The notes under the pieces are model-generated. The model was not told the DNA's origin, made no database searches, and worked only from the letters and a program-made list of their open reading frames with translations. A stretch of DNA of 64,000 bases. Source: Chloroflexi bacterium TSY. GTDB taxonomy: Bacteria; Chloroflexota; Anaerolineae; Caldilineales; Caldilineaceae. Location of the stretch: assembly GCA_019217005.1 (NCBI GenBank), contig JAHBNG010000047.1, positions 1 to 64,000 on the forward strand. Reading direction: 5' to 3'. This document shows, in pieces, positions 54,337 to 62,749 of the stretch; within the stretch, counting starts at the first letter, position 1, and every line of letters begins with the position of its first letter. The translations under genes and the position numbers were made by a program.

Positions 54337-55329
54337 ATGCGCTTTGCCCTCCGTCTGATTCTGCCGCGCACTGGTCTGGCGATCCTCTCGTTGCTGGCCG
54401 TTTCTGCACTCACCTTTACGCTCGTGGAGTTGCTGCCTGGGGACCCAGTCACTCGTGTCCTCGGGCGGGACGCCACGCCCGAGTTGGTCGCCGTATGGCG
54501 TGACCGCCTGAATCTCGACCAGCCGCCAGTGGTGCGATACGCTCTCTGGGTAAGCAGTTTCGCGCGCGGTGATTGGGGTGATTCCATTGTGTCCACCAAG
54601 CCAGCGACGGAGGGCGAGCCGGGGGGACGACAGATGCGAGCGGTGGCGGATATGGTATTGCCACGCTTGAAGAACACCCTGATCTTAGCTGGCTATACCC
54701 TGCTGCTCTACATTCCGCTCAGTCTGTTTCTGGGCATCGTGACCGCAGTTTACCGCGAGCGACGTTTCACGGTCTGGCTGTCGGGGCTTATCCTACTCGG
54801 GACGACGACGCCAGATTATGTGATTGGGATCTTTTTACTGCTGATCTTTGCGATCTCCTTAAACTGGTTTCCACCGCTGGCAATGATAGACCAGGCTGCA
54901 TCCACGTTGGAGGTCGTGAGGATGTTGACCTTGCCAGCGCTAACCCTCACCATCGCCATGACGGGCGTGGCCGTACGCATGATGCAAGGCAGCTTGCTCG
55001 CGGTGCTAGATTCGGACTATGTTCGCTTTGCCACACTGAAAGGGCTGTCCCGGCGGCGGGTGATGCTCCTGCACGCGCTGCCTAACGCTCTAGGACCAGC
55101 CGTGCGTGCTACAGTTCTATCCATTGTCTGGCTGGTTGGCGGCGTGGTTTATGTGGAGGTTATCTTTACTTTCCCCGGGCTGGGACTGCGTTTGCTCGAT
55201 TCTCTGCGCTTGCTGGATACACCGGTAATTCTGGCTGGCACCATGATCCTGGCGGCATTGCTTATCTTTTCCAACCTGGCAGCAGATCTCCTGGCGGCCT
55301 TCCTCAATCCCCGGCTGAGGGGTGAATGA
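54337..55329 (+). CDS. ABC transporter permease, DppB/OppB type
   Basis: 330 residues, starting at MRFALRLILPRTGLAIL (ATG 54337, 10 nt after the binding-protein stop). Six membrane helices. The N-terminal LLPGDPVTRVLGRDATPE is typical of the DppB subfamily. The inner loop for ATPase contact is RFATLKGLSRRRVMLLHALPNALGP. The frame is intact. The partner permease (60703) and ATPase (62127) are more than 5 kb downstream, separated by cargo genes. The stop overlaps the next start in ATGA. Confidence 0.9.
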   Translation: MRFALRLILPRTGLAILSLLAVSALTFTLVELLPGDPVTRVLGRDATPELVAVWRDRLNLDQPPVVRYALWVSSFARGDWGDSIVSTKPATEGEPGGRQMRAVADMVLPRLKNTLILAGYTLLLYIPLSLFLGIVTAVYRERRFTVWLSGLILLGTTTPDYVIGIFLLLIFAISLNWFPPLAMIDQAASTLEVVRMLTLPALTLTIAMTGVAVRMMQGSLLAVLDSDYVRFATLKGLSRRRVMLLHALPNALGPAVRATVLSIVWLVGGVVYVEVIFTFPGLGLRLLDSLRLLDTPVILAGTMILAALLIFSNLAADLLAAFLNPRLRGE

Positions 55330-56627
55330 AACGAAAATTAATTTTTGCAGGGATGTTGTACCTTAGTTTGTTTCTGTTTGCTTGCGGCACGCCAGATGAG
55401 AGAGAGGATGGGCTTGTCCCTGTGCGGACGTTCTACGTCGATAGTGAAAGTGGGGACGATGCCAATGATGGCAGTAGTGCCAGAAATGCGTGGCAGTCGC
55501 TGGAGAAAGTGTCTAGCATGACGTTTGAGCCGGGCGATCACATTTATTTTAGACGAGGCAGCAGTTATTCTGGTTGTGTCACCATCAACGGCGATGGCAC
55601 CGAAGACAATCCGATTGTCGTAGGCGCGTACGGAGAGGGAGATGCGCCAAGTTTCACGAATCCTGACCCAGATGATCATAATGGGAATGCGCTACAGGTT
55701 CGGGGGGATTATCAGATCGTCGAGAATCTCTTCTTTCACTACACACCCCCTGCCCCAAGAGGCGCCCACTTTATAAAGGTATGGAGGGTCGGTGCATTAC
55801 ACGTAGGTAAGGGTCACGATCACGCCATTATCCGTCACAATGAATTCTCCCACGTGGCGAAGGCCATCCAATCGAATGGTGAACATACTCTGATCACCCA
55901 CAATTACATCCACGACGGCAATGAGCGCGAACAAGATGGCTTCCTCTCCCATCCGTATTGGGGCCCAATCGGCATTCATCTCGGCATCGGCAATCAGGAG
56001 GTCTCCTACAACCGTATCGAGAACATGTTTGTCGAAGGGGGACAGTGGGGTGGTGACGGGGGCGCCATCGAAATCGACAACGGACTCAATCACAAGGACA
56101 ACATCCATATACACCACAACATCACCCGCCACAATATGGGCTTCCTCGAGATCAGTTGGGAACACGATATTCGCGAGCGTGAAACGAGCAACATTGTCAT
56201 CGAACACAACGTCAGTCGTGACTTCCAGAGTTTCGTGCTCTGGTGGGCGTTCGGAACAGGCAGTAGGATGAGTCACAACACCATCATCCGCACGGATTCA
56301 ATCGAAGGAATGGCTCTGGACACTGTCTTCCAAATTGATGGGCAAGACATCGTCATCAACGACAACATTGTCGTTGTCCATGACAATATGTGGGCTCCTG
56401 TCTACGTAGGCGATGGAGTCGATTCGTCGATACGGACCAACAACTACTACTGGGATTACGAGGATGGCAATGTTTTTCTCGGCCCAGAGCCAGGGGTGGG
56501 TGAATTTATCGCTGATCCGCTCTTTGTCGATTTTGCTAACGAGAACTATGAATTACAGGAAGGTAGTCCTGCCATTGGGTTGGGTGCGCTGAATGATGAA
56601 GAGGCTAAGTACAATCCCAGCAACTAG
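55326..56627 (+). CDS. Right-handed beta-helix lipoprotein
   Basis: 433 residues, intact. The start ATG overlaps the permease stop by four bases, so it is translationally coupled. The lipobox LFLFACGT places the mature protein on the outer face of the membrane. FYVDSESGDDANDGSS, the start of a pectate-lyase-like fold, is followed by repeated HN-(I/F)xHNxI beta-helix coils, and ends FADPLF-type IADPLFVDFANENYELQ and SPAIGLG. Family members bind or cleave polysaccharides. The close link to the transporter suggests glycan processing at the cell surface. Confidence 0.85.
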   Translation: MKRKLIFAGMLYLSLFLFACGTPDEREDGLVPVRTFYVDSESGDDANDGSSARNAWQSLEKVSSMTFEPGDHIYFRRGSSYSGCVTINGDGTEDNPIVVGAYGEGDAPSFTNPDPDDHNGNALQVRGDYQIVENLFFHYTPPAPRGAHFIKVWRVGALHVGKGHDHAIIRHNEFSHVAKAIQSNGEHTLITHNYIHDGNEREQDGFLSHPYWGPIGIHLGIGNQEVSYNRIENMFVEGGQWGGDGGAIEIDNGLNHKDNIHIHHNITRHNMGFLEISWEHDIRERETSNIVIEHNVSRDFQSFVLWWAFGTGSRMSHNTIIRTDSIEGMALDTVFQIDGQDIVINDNIVVVHDNMWAPVYVGDGVDSSIRTNNYYWDYEDGNVFLGPEPGVGEFIADPLFVDFANENYELQEGSPAIGLGALNDEEAKYNPSN

Positions 56628-56671
56628 CAGGGGTGGGTGAATGATGAGCTTCTTGTTGATGTCGAGGATAA

Positions 56672-56720
56672 CGTTGGCTTGCAGCAGACGGGCCTTACAG
56701 GCCCGCAGCTGAAGCCAACG
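56672..56720. terminator. Long imperfect hairpin after the beta-helix gene
   Basis: CGTTGGCTTGCAGCAG continuing to CGGGCC (56672-56694) pairs with GGCCCGCAGCTGAAGCCAACG broken by small bulges (56700-56720). There is no strong T tract. It could be a REP-type unit or terminator. Confidence 0.55.
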
Positions 56721-56802
56721 CTAGGCATCTCGTCCCTTGGATGCGTGTGAAGCTGCGCTCACCTTTTTGTCTTCCTCATATCTCGGGCAGTACAATGACG
56801 CC

Positions 56803-57471
56803 ATGAATACTAAGGATCTCCTGAAGGAACTCGAAGAGCTTGGGTCTGAGAAGGCAAGAAGGCAGAACAATAAGCAAGGCGCCCACGAAAACCAGTTCGG
56901 GGTGAAACTCGGGGACATTAGAAAGGTCGCCAAGAAAGCAAAGAAGACCAATCCGCTGGCGCTGGAACTCTGGGAGACTGGGAACATAGATGCCAGAATG
57001 CTGGCGATTCTGTTGATGGAGCCCAAGAAGCTCTCGAACGAAGACCTGCTGGAACTCGCTGGATCTATCAAGTTCACCCGTGTCTCCGATTGGATCGACT
57101 CATACGTTCTGAAAAATCATCCGAATAAAGACGAGATCCGTGAAGAGTGGATGAACTCGCCGAATCCGATGGTCGCACGATCCGGCTGGAATCTCACCTA
57201 TCAGAAAATTGGAGAGTCGCCCGATGAGCTAGATCTCAAGGGCATTCTCGATCGAATTGAGAACGACCTGGCGAGTTCTCCGCCAGAGGTGCAGTGGACC
57301 ATGAATTTTGCTCTGACCTACATCGGCGTACATAGTGAGGAACTTCGCGGACGAGCTATTCGAATTGGAGAGAGTGTTGGACTCTACAGGGACTATCCTG
57401 TATCGAAAGGCTGTACTTCCCCGTATGCACCCGTGGCGATCGAAGAAATGGTGAGCCGAAAACAGAAGTGA
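56803..57471 (+). CDS. AlkD-like DNA alkylation repair protein
   Basis: 222 residues from ATG 56803. HEAT-like alpha-helical repeats: FGVKLGDIRKVAKKAKK, ELWETGNIDARMLAILLM, SDWIDSYVLKNHP and VGLYRDYPVSKGCTSPYAP. The pattern matches AlkD-family 3-methyladenine DNA glycosylases, which remove bulky N-alkyl purines. The catalytic Asp/Trp candidates (DWIDS, SGWNLTY) are present. The frame is intact. It has no functional link to its neighbours, so it is probably cargo between the split transporter genes. Confidence 0.8.
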   Translation: MNTKDLLKELEELGSEKARRQNNKQGAHENQFGVKLGDIRKVAKKAKKTNPLALELWETGNIDARMLAILLMEPKKLSNEDLLELAGSIKFTRVSDWIDSYVLKNHPNKDEIREEWMNSPNPMVARSGWNLTYQKIGESPDELDLKGILDRIENDLASSPPEVQWTMNFALTYIGVHSEELRGRAIRIGESVGLYRDYPVSKGCTSPYAPVAIEEMVSRKQK

Positions 57472-57473
57472 GG

Positions 57474-57641
57474 TTTCGCCGCCAGCTATTGGGTTGGGCG
57501 ACCAGTGCCAACGGTCGCTACGACGCTCAGCCGGAGGATGTGCCTTTGCGCAATTGGATTGCCGAACATGTCGGCGAAGAAGCCGTTACGCCTTGGGATC
57601 ACACGGATGAAGAGCGGCATGGTCGGGTCAAAGTAGCATAG
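57474..57641 (+). pseudogene. C-terminal gene fragment (about 55 codons)
   Basis: An open reading directly after the AlkD-like stop gives FRRQLLGWATSANGRY, WIAEHVGEEAVTPWDH and HGRVKVA before a stop. It has no start or ribosome site, so it looks like the tail of a lost gene whose identity I cannot name. MITE-2 copy B follows 50 nt later. Confidence 0.5.
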
Positions 57642-57691
57642 GAGCAATATGAGTAGACACCCTATTCGTAATTATTGACACGGACTGAACC

Positions 57692-57846
57692 GGGGTGGTT
57701 CAGAATTAGGTTTACACTTTTGATACATAGACAAAAATCTATATGAGGTCATTTTCTGCCTGAGCATGGCTCAAATTAGAAAATATAAACATCTTTTCTC
57801 TTTGCAAAAATGTAAACCTAATTGTCCGCCTAAAATGAACCACCCC
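57692..57846 (+). mobile_element. MITE-2 copy B (155 bp)
   Basis: Terminal inverted repeats GGGGTGGTTCA/TGAACCACCCC with an 8-bp direct repeat ACTGAACC (57684-57691 and 57847-57854). The right-hand repeat ends at the start codon of the sulfatase gene, so the element sits directly on its 5' side. Confidence 0.92.
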
Positions 57847-57854
57847 ACTGAACC

Positions 57855-59228
57855 ATGACAAAACCACCCAACATCCTCTTCCTCATGAGCGACGAACACC
57901 GACCTGATGTGACTGGGTACGAAGGCAATGAAGTCATTCGCACGCCAACCTTGGATCATCTGGCGGAAACAGGCGTTACATTTCGCAACGCCTATACGCC
58001 CTCGCCGATTTGTGTACCGGGACGACAATCTATGATGTCGGGCCAACTGCCGAAGACCTGTGGCTGTGATGGCTGGTGGATTGACCTTGAACCCGGCTAT
58101 TTGACCTTTGCCCGCTATTTATCGCAGCACGCCTATGAAACCGTTGCCTGCGGAAAGCTTCATCACCAAGGCGTTGACCAAATGCAGGGCTGGACACAAC
58201 GTATCGGCTCGGATATGAAGCTGAGTCCCAAGCACATTGCCGATCTGAATAAGGAAAAGTTGGGCCAATATCAGCGGCCGTTTAGCGCATACAAATGGGA
58301 CAAGGCCAAGGAAGTCAAACGCGCTGGTATCGGGCGCGGGCCAGTGGTGACGCACGATGAATATACGATGCATGGCGCATTGAATTTCATCGAAGATTAT
58401 TTCAATAGCCCTTTTTACGATCGTGAACAACACAATCAGCCCCTGCTCTTGAAAGTTAGTCTACTACAGCCACACTACCCCTATTTTACCGAAGCCGACC
58501 TATTCAATTATTACTTGAATCGGGTCGAACCATTTCTGGATCAACCCGTTTTTGACCATCCATTTTTGAGTCAGCGACAAGTGCGCCCAGGGGTCGATGC
58601 CTCCGAACGCGAGTTGAGACGAGCAACGGCGGCCTATTACGGCATGGTTGAAAAGATCGATCAACACTACCAGACCATTCTAGATGCCCTTGAACACGTC
58701 GGCCAAAACCTCGACGACTGGATCATCATCTACACCAGTGATCATGGCGAAATGTTGGGTGAACATGGTATCTGGGAAAAGCAAAAATTCTTTGAAGCCA
58801 GTGTCCGGGTTCCACTGCTTATCCGCTGGCCGAAAGGATTCGAGGGTGGAAGAGTCATTCAAGAAAATGTGAATCTGTGCGATCTCTTTGCGACACTCTG
58901 CGACTTGACTCATTTACCGATACCGTCTGGGTTGGATAGCCGCTCGCTCAAACCGTTTCTGAATGACGAAAGCCACGATTGGTCAAATGAGTCGATTTCC
59001 CAATTTGGCGCGACCAATGTGATGATTAAACAAGAACAGCTCAAATATCATTATTATGGCGAAGACCGACCTGAGTTATTGTTTGATCTGGAGCGGAATC
59101 CGGCGGAGACTGAGGATTACTTGAATGATGCGGACTATGCTAATCAGGTTGCCAAGTTCCGGGCCAGGCTGGCCGAACTGGGTCATGGGCCGAATGCGGA
59201 TACAAATTATACGAATGCTGGATATTAG
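57855..59228 (+). CDS. Type I sulfatase
   Basis: 457 residues, intact. N-terminal NILFLMSDEHRPD binds the metal. The formylglycine motif is C-V-P-G-R in SPICVPGRQSMMSG, with Cys to be oxidised to formylglycine. The second metal/active-site box is TSDHGEMLGEHG. The tail RPELLFDLERNPAETEDYLND is typical of the family. No signal peptide is seen, so it may be cytoplasmic. The ATG is the first codon after the target duplication of MITE-2, so its promoter was probably moved away or replaced by the element. Likely substrate: sulfated sugar from the transported glycan. Confidence 0.88.
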   Translation: MTKPPNILFLMSDEHRPDVTGYEGNEVIRTPTLDHLAETGVTFRNAYTPSPICVPGRQSMMSGQLPKTCGCDGWWIDLEPGYLTFARYLSQHAYETVACGKLHHQGVDQMQGWTQRIGSDMKLSPKHIADLNKEKLGQYQRPFSAYKWDKAKEVKRAGIGRGPVVTHDEYTMHGALNFIEDYFNSPFYDREQHNQPLLLKVSLLQPHYPYFTEADLFNYYLNRVEPFLDQPVFDHPFLSQRQVRPGVDASERELRRATAAYYGMVEKIDQHYQTILDALEHVGQNLDDWIIIYTSDHGEMLGEHGIWEKQKFFEASVRVPLLIRWPKGFEGGRVIQENVNLCDLFATLCDLTHLPIPSGLDSRSLKPFLNDESHDWSNESISQFGATNVMIKQEQLKYHYYGEDRPELLFDLERNPAETEDYLNDADYANQVAKFRARLAELGHGPNADTNYTNAGY

Positions 59229-59246
59229 GTAAAAGGATGGACAATC

Positions 59247-59985
59247 GTGAAACCCAATATCATTGTGATCTTAACAGACCAACAACGGGCAGACACGCTT
59301 GGCTGCTACGGCAACAGCTTTGTCCAGACGCCCCACCTGGACGCTCTGGCTCACAATGGTATCCGTTTCGAGCGCGCCTATTGTGCCACCCCTCTCTGCA
59401 CCCCAATACGAATCGGAGCCTACGACATCGACGACGACCAACAGAACCTTCATTGTCTTCTCTAGCGACCACGGCGAGATGCTTGGCTCCCACCGCCTCC
59501 AGGATAAGGGTGCCTTTATGTATGACGAAGTGATGCGGGTCCCATTTCTGGTCAGTTGGCCCGGCGAGACCAGGCCAGCTGTGTATGAGACATCTGTGAG
59601 TCAAGTGTCGCTCTTGCCAACCCTGCTCGAGATCGCTGGCATCCCTCCCCGCAGCGACTTCGATATGCCCTCCCTGGCTGAGAGTTTTCAGGGCCAGCAG
59701 TCTCCGGTCGAACAGCCTGTCTATGGCGAATACAATCGTTTCTTTGGCCAGAACTACCCGGTCCGCATGGTGGTGGATGGCCACTGGAAATACGTCCACT
59801 ACTTTGGCCCAGAACCTGAATTGTTCGACCTCGCTGTCGATCCAGGGGAAACGGTGAATCTGGTGCAATCGGCAACCCATCAAGAGGAATTGCTGCGAAT
59901 GCAGGGGTTGTTAGAGACTTGGATGGCAGCCAGCGGCGATGTCTATCATATCGACCAGGAGTTAGTCGCCGACTTCGCTTCCTAA
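59247..59985 (+). pseudogene. Second sulfatase with large internal deletion
   Basis: A GTG start at 59247 gives PNIIVILTDQQRADTLG and the formylglycine motif CTPIR. The sequence then jumps, within about 30 nt, to NRTFIVFSSDHGEMLGSH in another frame and continues to the C-terminus (FGPEPELFDLAVDPGETVNL). The middle of the enzyme, about 200 codons or more, is missing. It is 18 nt after the intact sulfatase and was probably co-transcribed with it. Confidence 0.82.
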
Positions 59986-60056
59986 CTTGGATCAGATCAT
60001 TGTAGATCCCCTGCCAATTACTTGCCTTTTGTGCGTCATTGACGCATAATATTGGC

Positions 60057-60374
60057 ATGGTCTTCATTGAAACACCGATCTTCACCAAACGCTTACGACA
60101 ACTGCTACCCGACGATAGTTATTCGGCGCTACAGCAGGTGCTTCTAATTCGCCCAGAGGCAGGCAATAGTATGCCGCGTAGCGGTGGTATAAGAAAATTA
60201 CGTTGGGGACTACCGGGTGGTGGTAAACGAGGCGGCTTGCGTGTGATCTACTATTGGGATACACCACACGATGTGATTTACATGCTGCTCATTTACAAGA
60301 AAAATCGGCAAGAAGACCTAACCCCGGACCAATTACGTATTGTGCGTAGGTTGCTAGAGGACTATCTAAAATGA
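60057..60374 (+). CDS. RelE/ParE-type toxin
   Basis: 105 residues from ATG 60057. It starts FIETPIFTKRLRQLLPDDSYSALQ and has the core GGIRKLRWGLPGGGKRGGLRVIYYW, with the Arg/Lys/Tyr pattern of RelE/HigB-type ribosome-dependent mRNA endonucleases. IYMLLIYKKNRQEDL is also typical. It overlaps the downstream antitoxin by four bases (ATGA), toxin first. Confidence 0.85.
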   Translation: MVFIETPIFTKRLRQLLPDDSYSALQQVLLIRPEAGNSMPRSGGIRKLRWGLPGGGKRGGLRVIYYWDTPHDVIYMLLIYKKNRQEDLTPDQLRIVRRLLEDYLK

Positions 60375-60664
60375 ATGATCAAGATTTCACGGATCTGGTT
60401 GAAAGCATCGAACAGGCAGGAAAGATTAAGCGAGGCGAAATGAAGCCAAGTCGTCGTTTCGAGTTCAGCCCACTTGATATTAAAGAAATACGACGCCAGC
60501 TAAACAAATCACAAAGCGAGTTTGCATTGATGATAGGTGTAAGTGTGGCTACGTTACAAAACTGGGAGCAAGGACGGCGCAAGCCGGAAGGACCCGCGCG
60601 GGCATTGCTTCGAGTGGCGTCAATTCACCCTGAAGTTGTCAGTCAAGCCCTGGCAATTGAGTAG
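60371..60664 (+). CDS. XRE-family antitoxin (NadS-like)
   Basis: 97 residues. An N-terminal strand/helix (DFTDLVESIEQAGKIKRGEMKPSR) is followed by a Cro/CI helix-turn-helix: LNKSQSEFALMIGVSVATL and QNWEQGRRKPEGPA. Known partners of RelE/HigB toxins in the toxin-first order have this form and repress their own promoter. It lies in the cargo segment between the split transporter genes, 38 nt before the second permease. Confidence 0.85.
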   Translation: MNDQDFTDLVESIEQAGKIKRGEMKPSRRFEFSPLDIKEIRRQLNKSQSEFALMIGVSVATLQNWEQGRRKPEGPARALLRVASIHPEVVSQALAIE

Positions 60665-60702
60665 TTGCCTCATGACCACATGACCATCAAAGAGAACAAC
60701 TG

Positions 60703-61822
60703 ATGCAAGGAGACGCAATATCTCAAGTAAGTAGATCGAAGAAACCTGTAGTTCTCCCAATGCGTCTCCTCCAAGTCTTGCGCCGCCAAACTCCCACCTT
60801 TCTCATGGCAACGGCCATACTGGTACTCCACATATTCGTCGCCCTAACTGGTCCATTGTGGGCACCTTACCAGCCTGAAGCGATGCTCGTCGGCGAGACT
60901 TTTTCGCCGCCGGCAATCGGGTATTGGTTTGGCACAGACAATTTGGGGCGCGATGTGTTTAGCCGCGTCATGCATGGCGAACGCATTGTCCTCTTCCCCG
61001 CGGTTACGGCGGCAGGGCTGGCGGTGATATTTGGGGCCGCGGTAGGCACCATCTTGGCCTATAAGCGTGGTCGTGTCGACATGATTGGCATGCGTGTGGT
61101 AGACCTGATTATGTCTATCCCACCGCTGATCCTGACCTTGCTCGTCCTGACCGCTGTGGACTCCAGCACGCCAGTGATTGTTCTAACCATCACCTTTTTT
61201 TTCACCTGGCGGGTGGCGCAAACGGTGCGCGCGGCTGCCCTGAGCGTGGTCACAGAGGACTTTGTAACCAAAGCCCGCTTGCGTGGCGAGTCAGCCTGGT
61301 CGGTCGCAGTACGAGAGGTGCTGCCGAATGTGGCCTCTACGGTGTTCGTTGAGTTTTCCTTAAGAACAGGCTCAGTAGATCCAAATTTCAGGTTTTGAGA
61401 GAGAATTCTGGCTAAACAGTTGACATAAATACAAATTTGCCGGTCGATATCTAGTTTTTGCGTTAGATTTGGGCGATTTTCAGATATGAAATAGGTTGTT
61501 TTCTGTAACCGAAATCTGAATAAATGACTCCAAAATCCCTGCAATCTCGACTGAAAATCGCCAAAAACGCCAAATTTGGATCTACTGAGGCTATGCTGTC
61601 TTCTTTGTTGGGGCTTTAAGCTTTCTTGGTTTTGCGGCCGTACCACCCACACCAGATTGGGGTTTGATGATCAACGAAGGCCGTCAATTCCTTAGCACTG
61701 CGCCCTGGATGGTTCTTGGGCCTGCATTGGCGCTCTCTTCGTTGGTGGTCGCCCTGAGCCTGTTCACAGAAGGGATCAGTGAAATCATGGGACTATCTGC
61801 CCAACGAGAGCCTACCCTATGA
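60703..61822 (+). pseudogene. ABC transporter permease, DppC/OppC type, split by MITE-1
   Basis: The N-terminal part (60703-61371) has LTGPLWAPYQPEAM, FGTDNLGRDVFSRVMHGER (the DppC hallmark) and the ATPase-contact loop RLRGESAWSVAVREVLPNV. MITE-1 copy C is inserted after SLRTG. Joining across one GGC duplication restores SLRTGYAVFFVGALSFLG and the C-terminus to LSAQREPTL at 61822. The restored protein of about 300 residues is full length. It is the partner of the permease at 54337. Confidence 0.9.
61372..61588 (+). mobile_element. MITE-1 copy C (217 bp) inside the permease gene
   Basis: Terminal repeats TCAGTAGATCCAAATTT/AAATTTGGATCTACTGA. The 3-bp direct repeat GGC is at 61369-61371 and 61589-61591. 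It is nearly identical to copies A and B (one extra GA). Precise removal restores the dppC-type frame, which proves the element borders. Confidence 0.95.
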
Positions 61823-61950
61823 GGGCATGGTTCAATTGTGAGTGACTGGTCTATACAAATGTCACTAATCATTGGTTACTAGTCATTGGCCCCTGAATGT
61901 GTCGTCCTGAATATAATTGATAATAGATAACGAATAGCGATAATCAATTC

Positions 61951-62105
61951 GGGGTGGTTCAAAATTAGGTTTACACTTTTGATATATAGACAAAAATCTA
62001 TATGAGACCGTTTTCTCTCTGAGAACCGGCGAAATCAGAGAATATAAACGTTCTTTCTGTTTCTAAAAGTGTAAACCTATCTATCCAGCTAAAATGAACC
62101 ACCCC
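61951..62105 (+). mobile_element. MITE-2 copy C (155 bp)
   Basis: Diverged copy with the same 11-bp ends GGGGTGGTTCA/TGAACCACCCC. The 8-bp direct repeat ATCAATTC is at 61943-61950 and 62106-62113. It lies between the second permease and the ATPase gene, just before the ATPase ribosome site. Confidence 0.92.
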
Positions 62106-62126
62106 ATCAATTCAGAAGGATACCCA

Positions 62127-62748
62127 ATGACGAAGGACAAAGGACCAATGACGATCATTCGGGTCGATGATTTGACGGTTGACTATCTAGATCGGAGGGA
62201 ATGGATCAATGTCGTCAACCGTGTCTCTTTCAGCATTGCGCCTGGCGAGACCCTCGGGTTGGCAGGAGAATCCGGCTGCGGGAAATCAACGACGGGCTTT
62301 GCGCTGTTCGGCTACCGCCGGCCCGGTAGTCGTATTCGAGCAGGACATGTGCAATTCGAAGGCTTGGATCTGCTTCGCCTGGATGAGCAGGCGCTACAGC
62401 CCATCCGCGGCGCGGAGATCTTTCTGGTGCCGCAGAACCCAGCCAGCACGCTAACTCCTTCGATGCGCGTCGGCAGGCAGGTCGTCGAAACCCTTGAGTC
62501 CCATGGCATCAGTTCGGGGCGTCGAGAGGCAGAAGAACGGACGCTGGACCTTTTCGCCCAGGTCGGGCTGCCAAAGCCAAAGGAGATCACTCGACGCTAT
62601 CCACACCAGTTAAGCGGCGGCCAACTACAGCGAGTGGTCATCGCCATCGCCCTGGCCTGCCAGCCAAAATTGGTCGTGATGGACGAGCCAACCACCGCCC
62701 TGGACGTCACCACCCAGGCGCGCATCCTCAGATTGCTGGATCGTCTTA
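62127..62748 (+). pseudogene. ABC transporter ATPase, DppD type, cut by ISAzo13
   Basis: The start ATG 62127 follows AGAAGGA. Walker A GESGCGKST, Q-loop VPQNPASTLTPSM, signature [15 protein letters not shown] and Walker [13 protein letters not shown] are all present. After [14 protein letters not shown] the frame passes into the insertion element, so the C-terminal third with the oligopeptide-transporter tail is lost. It belongs with 52735, 54337 and 60703. Confidence 0.88.
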
Positions 62749-62749
62749 G

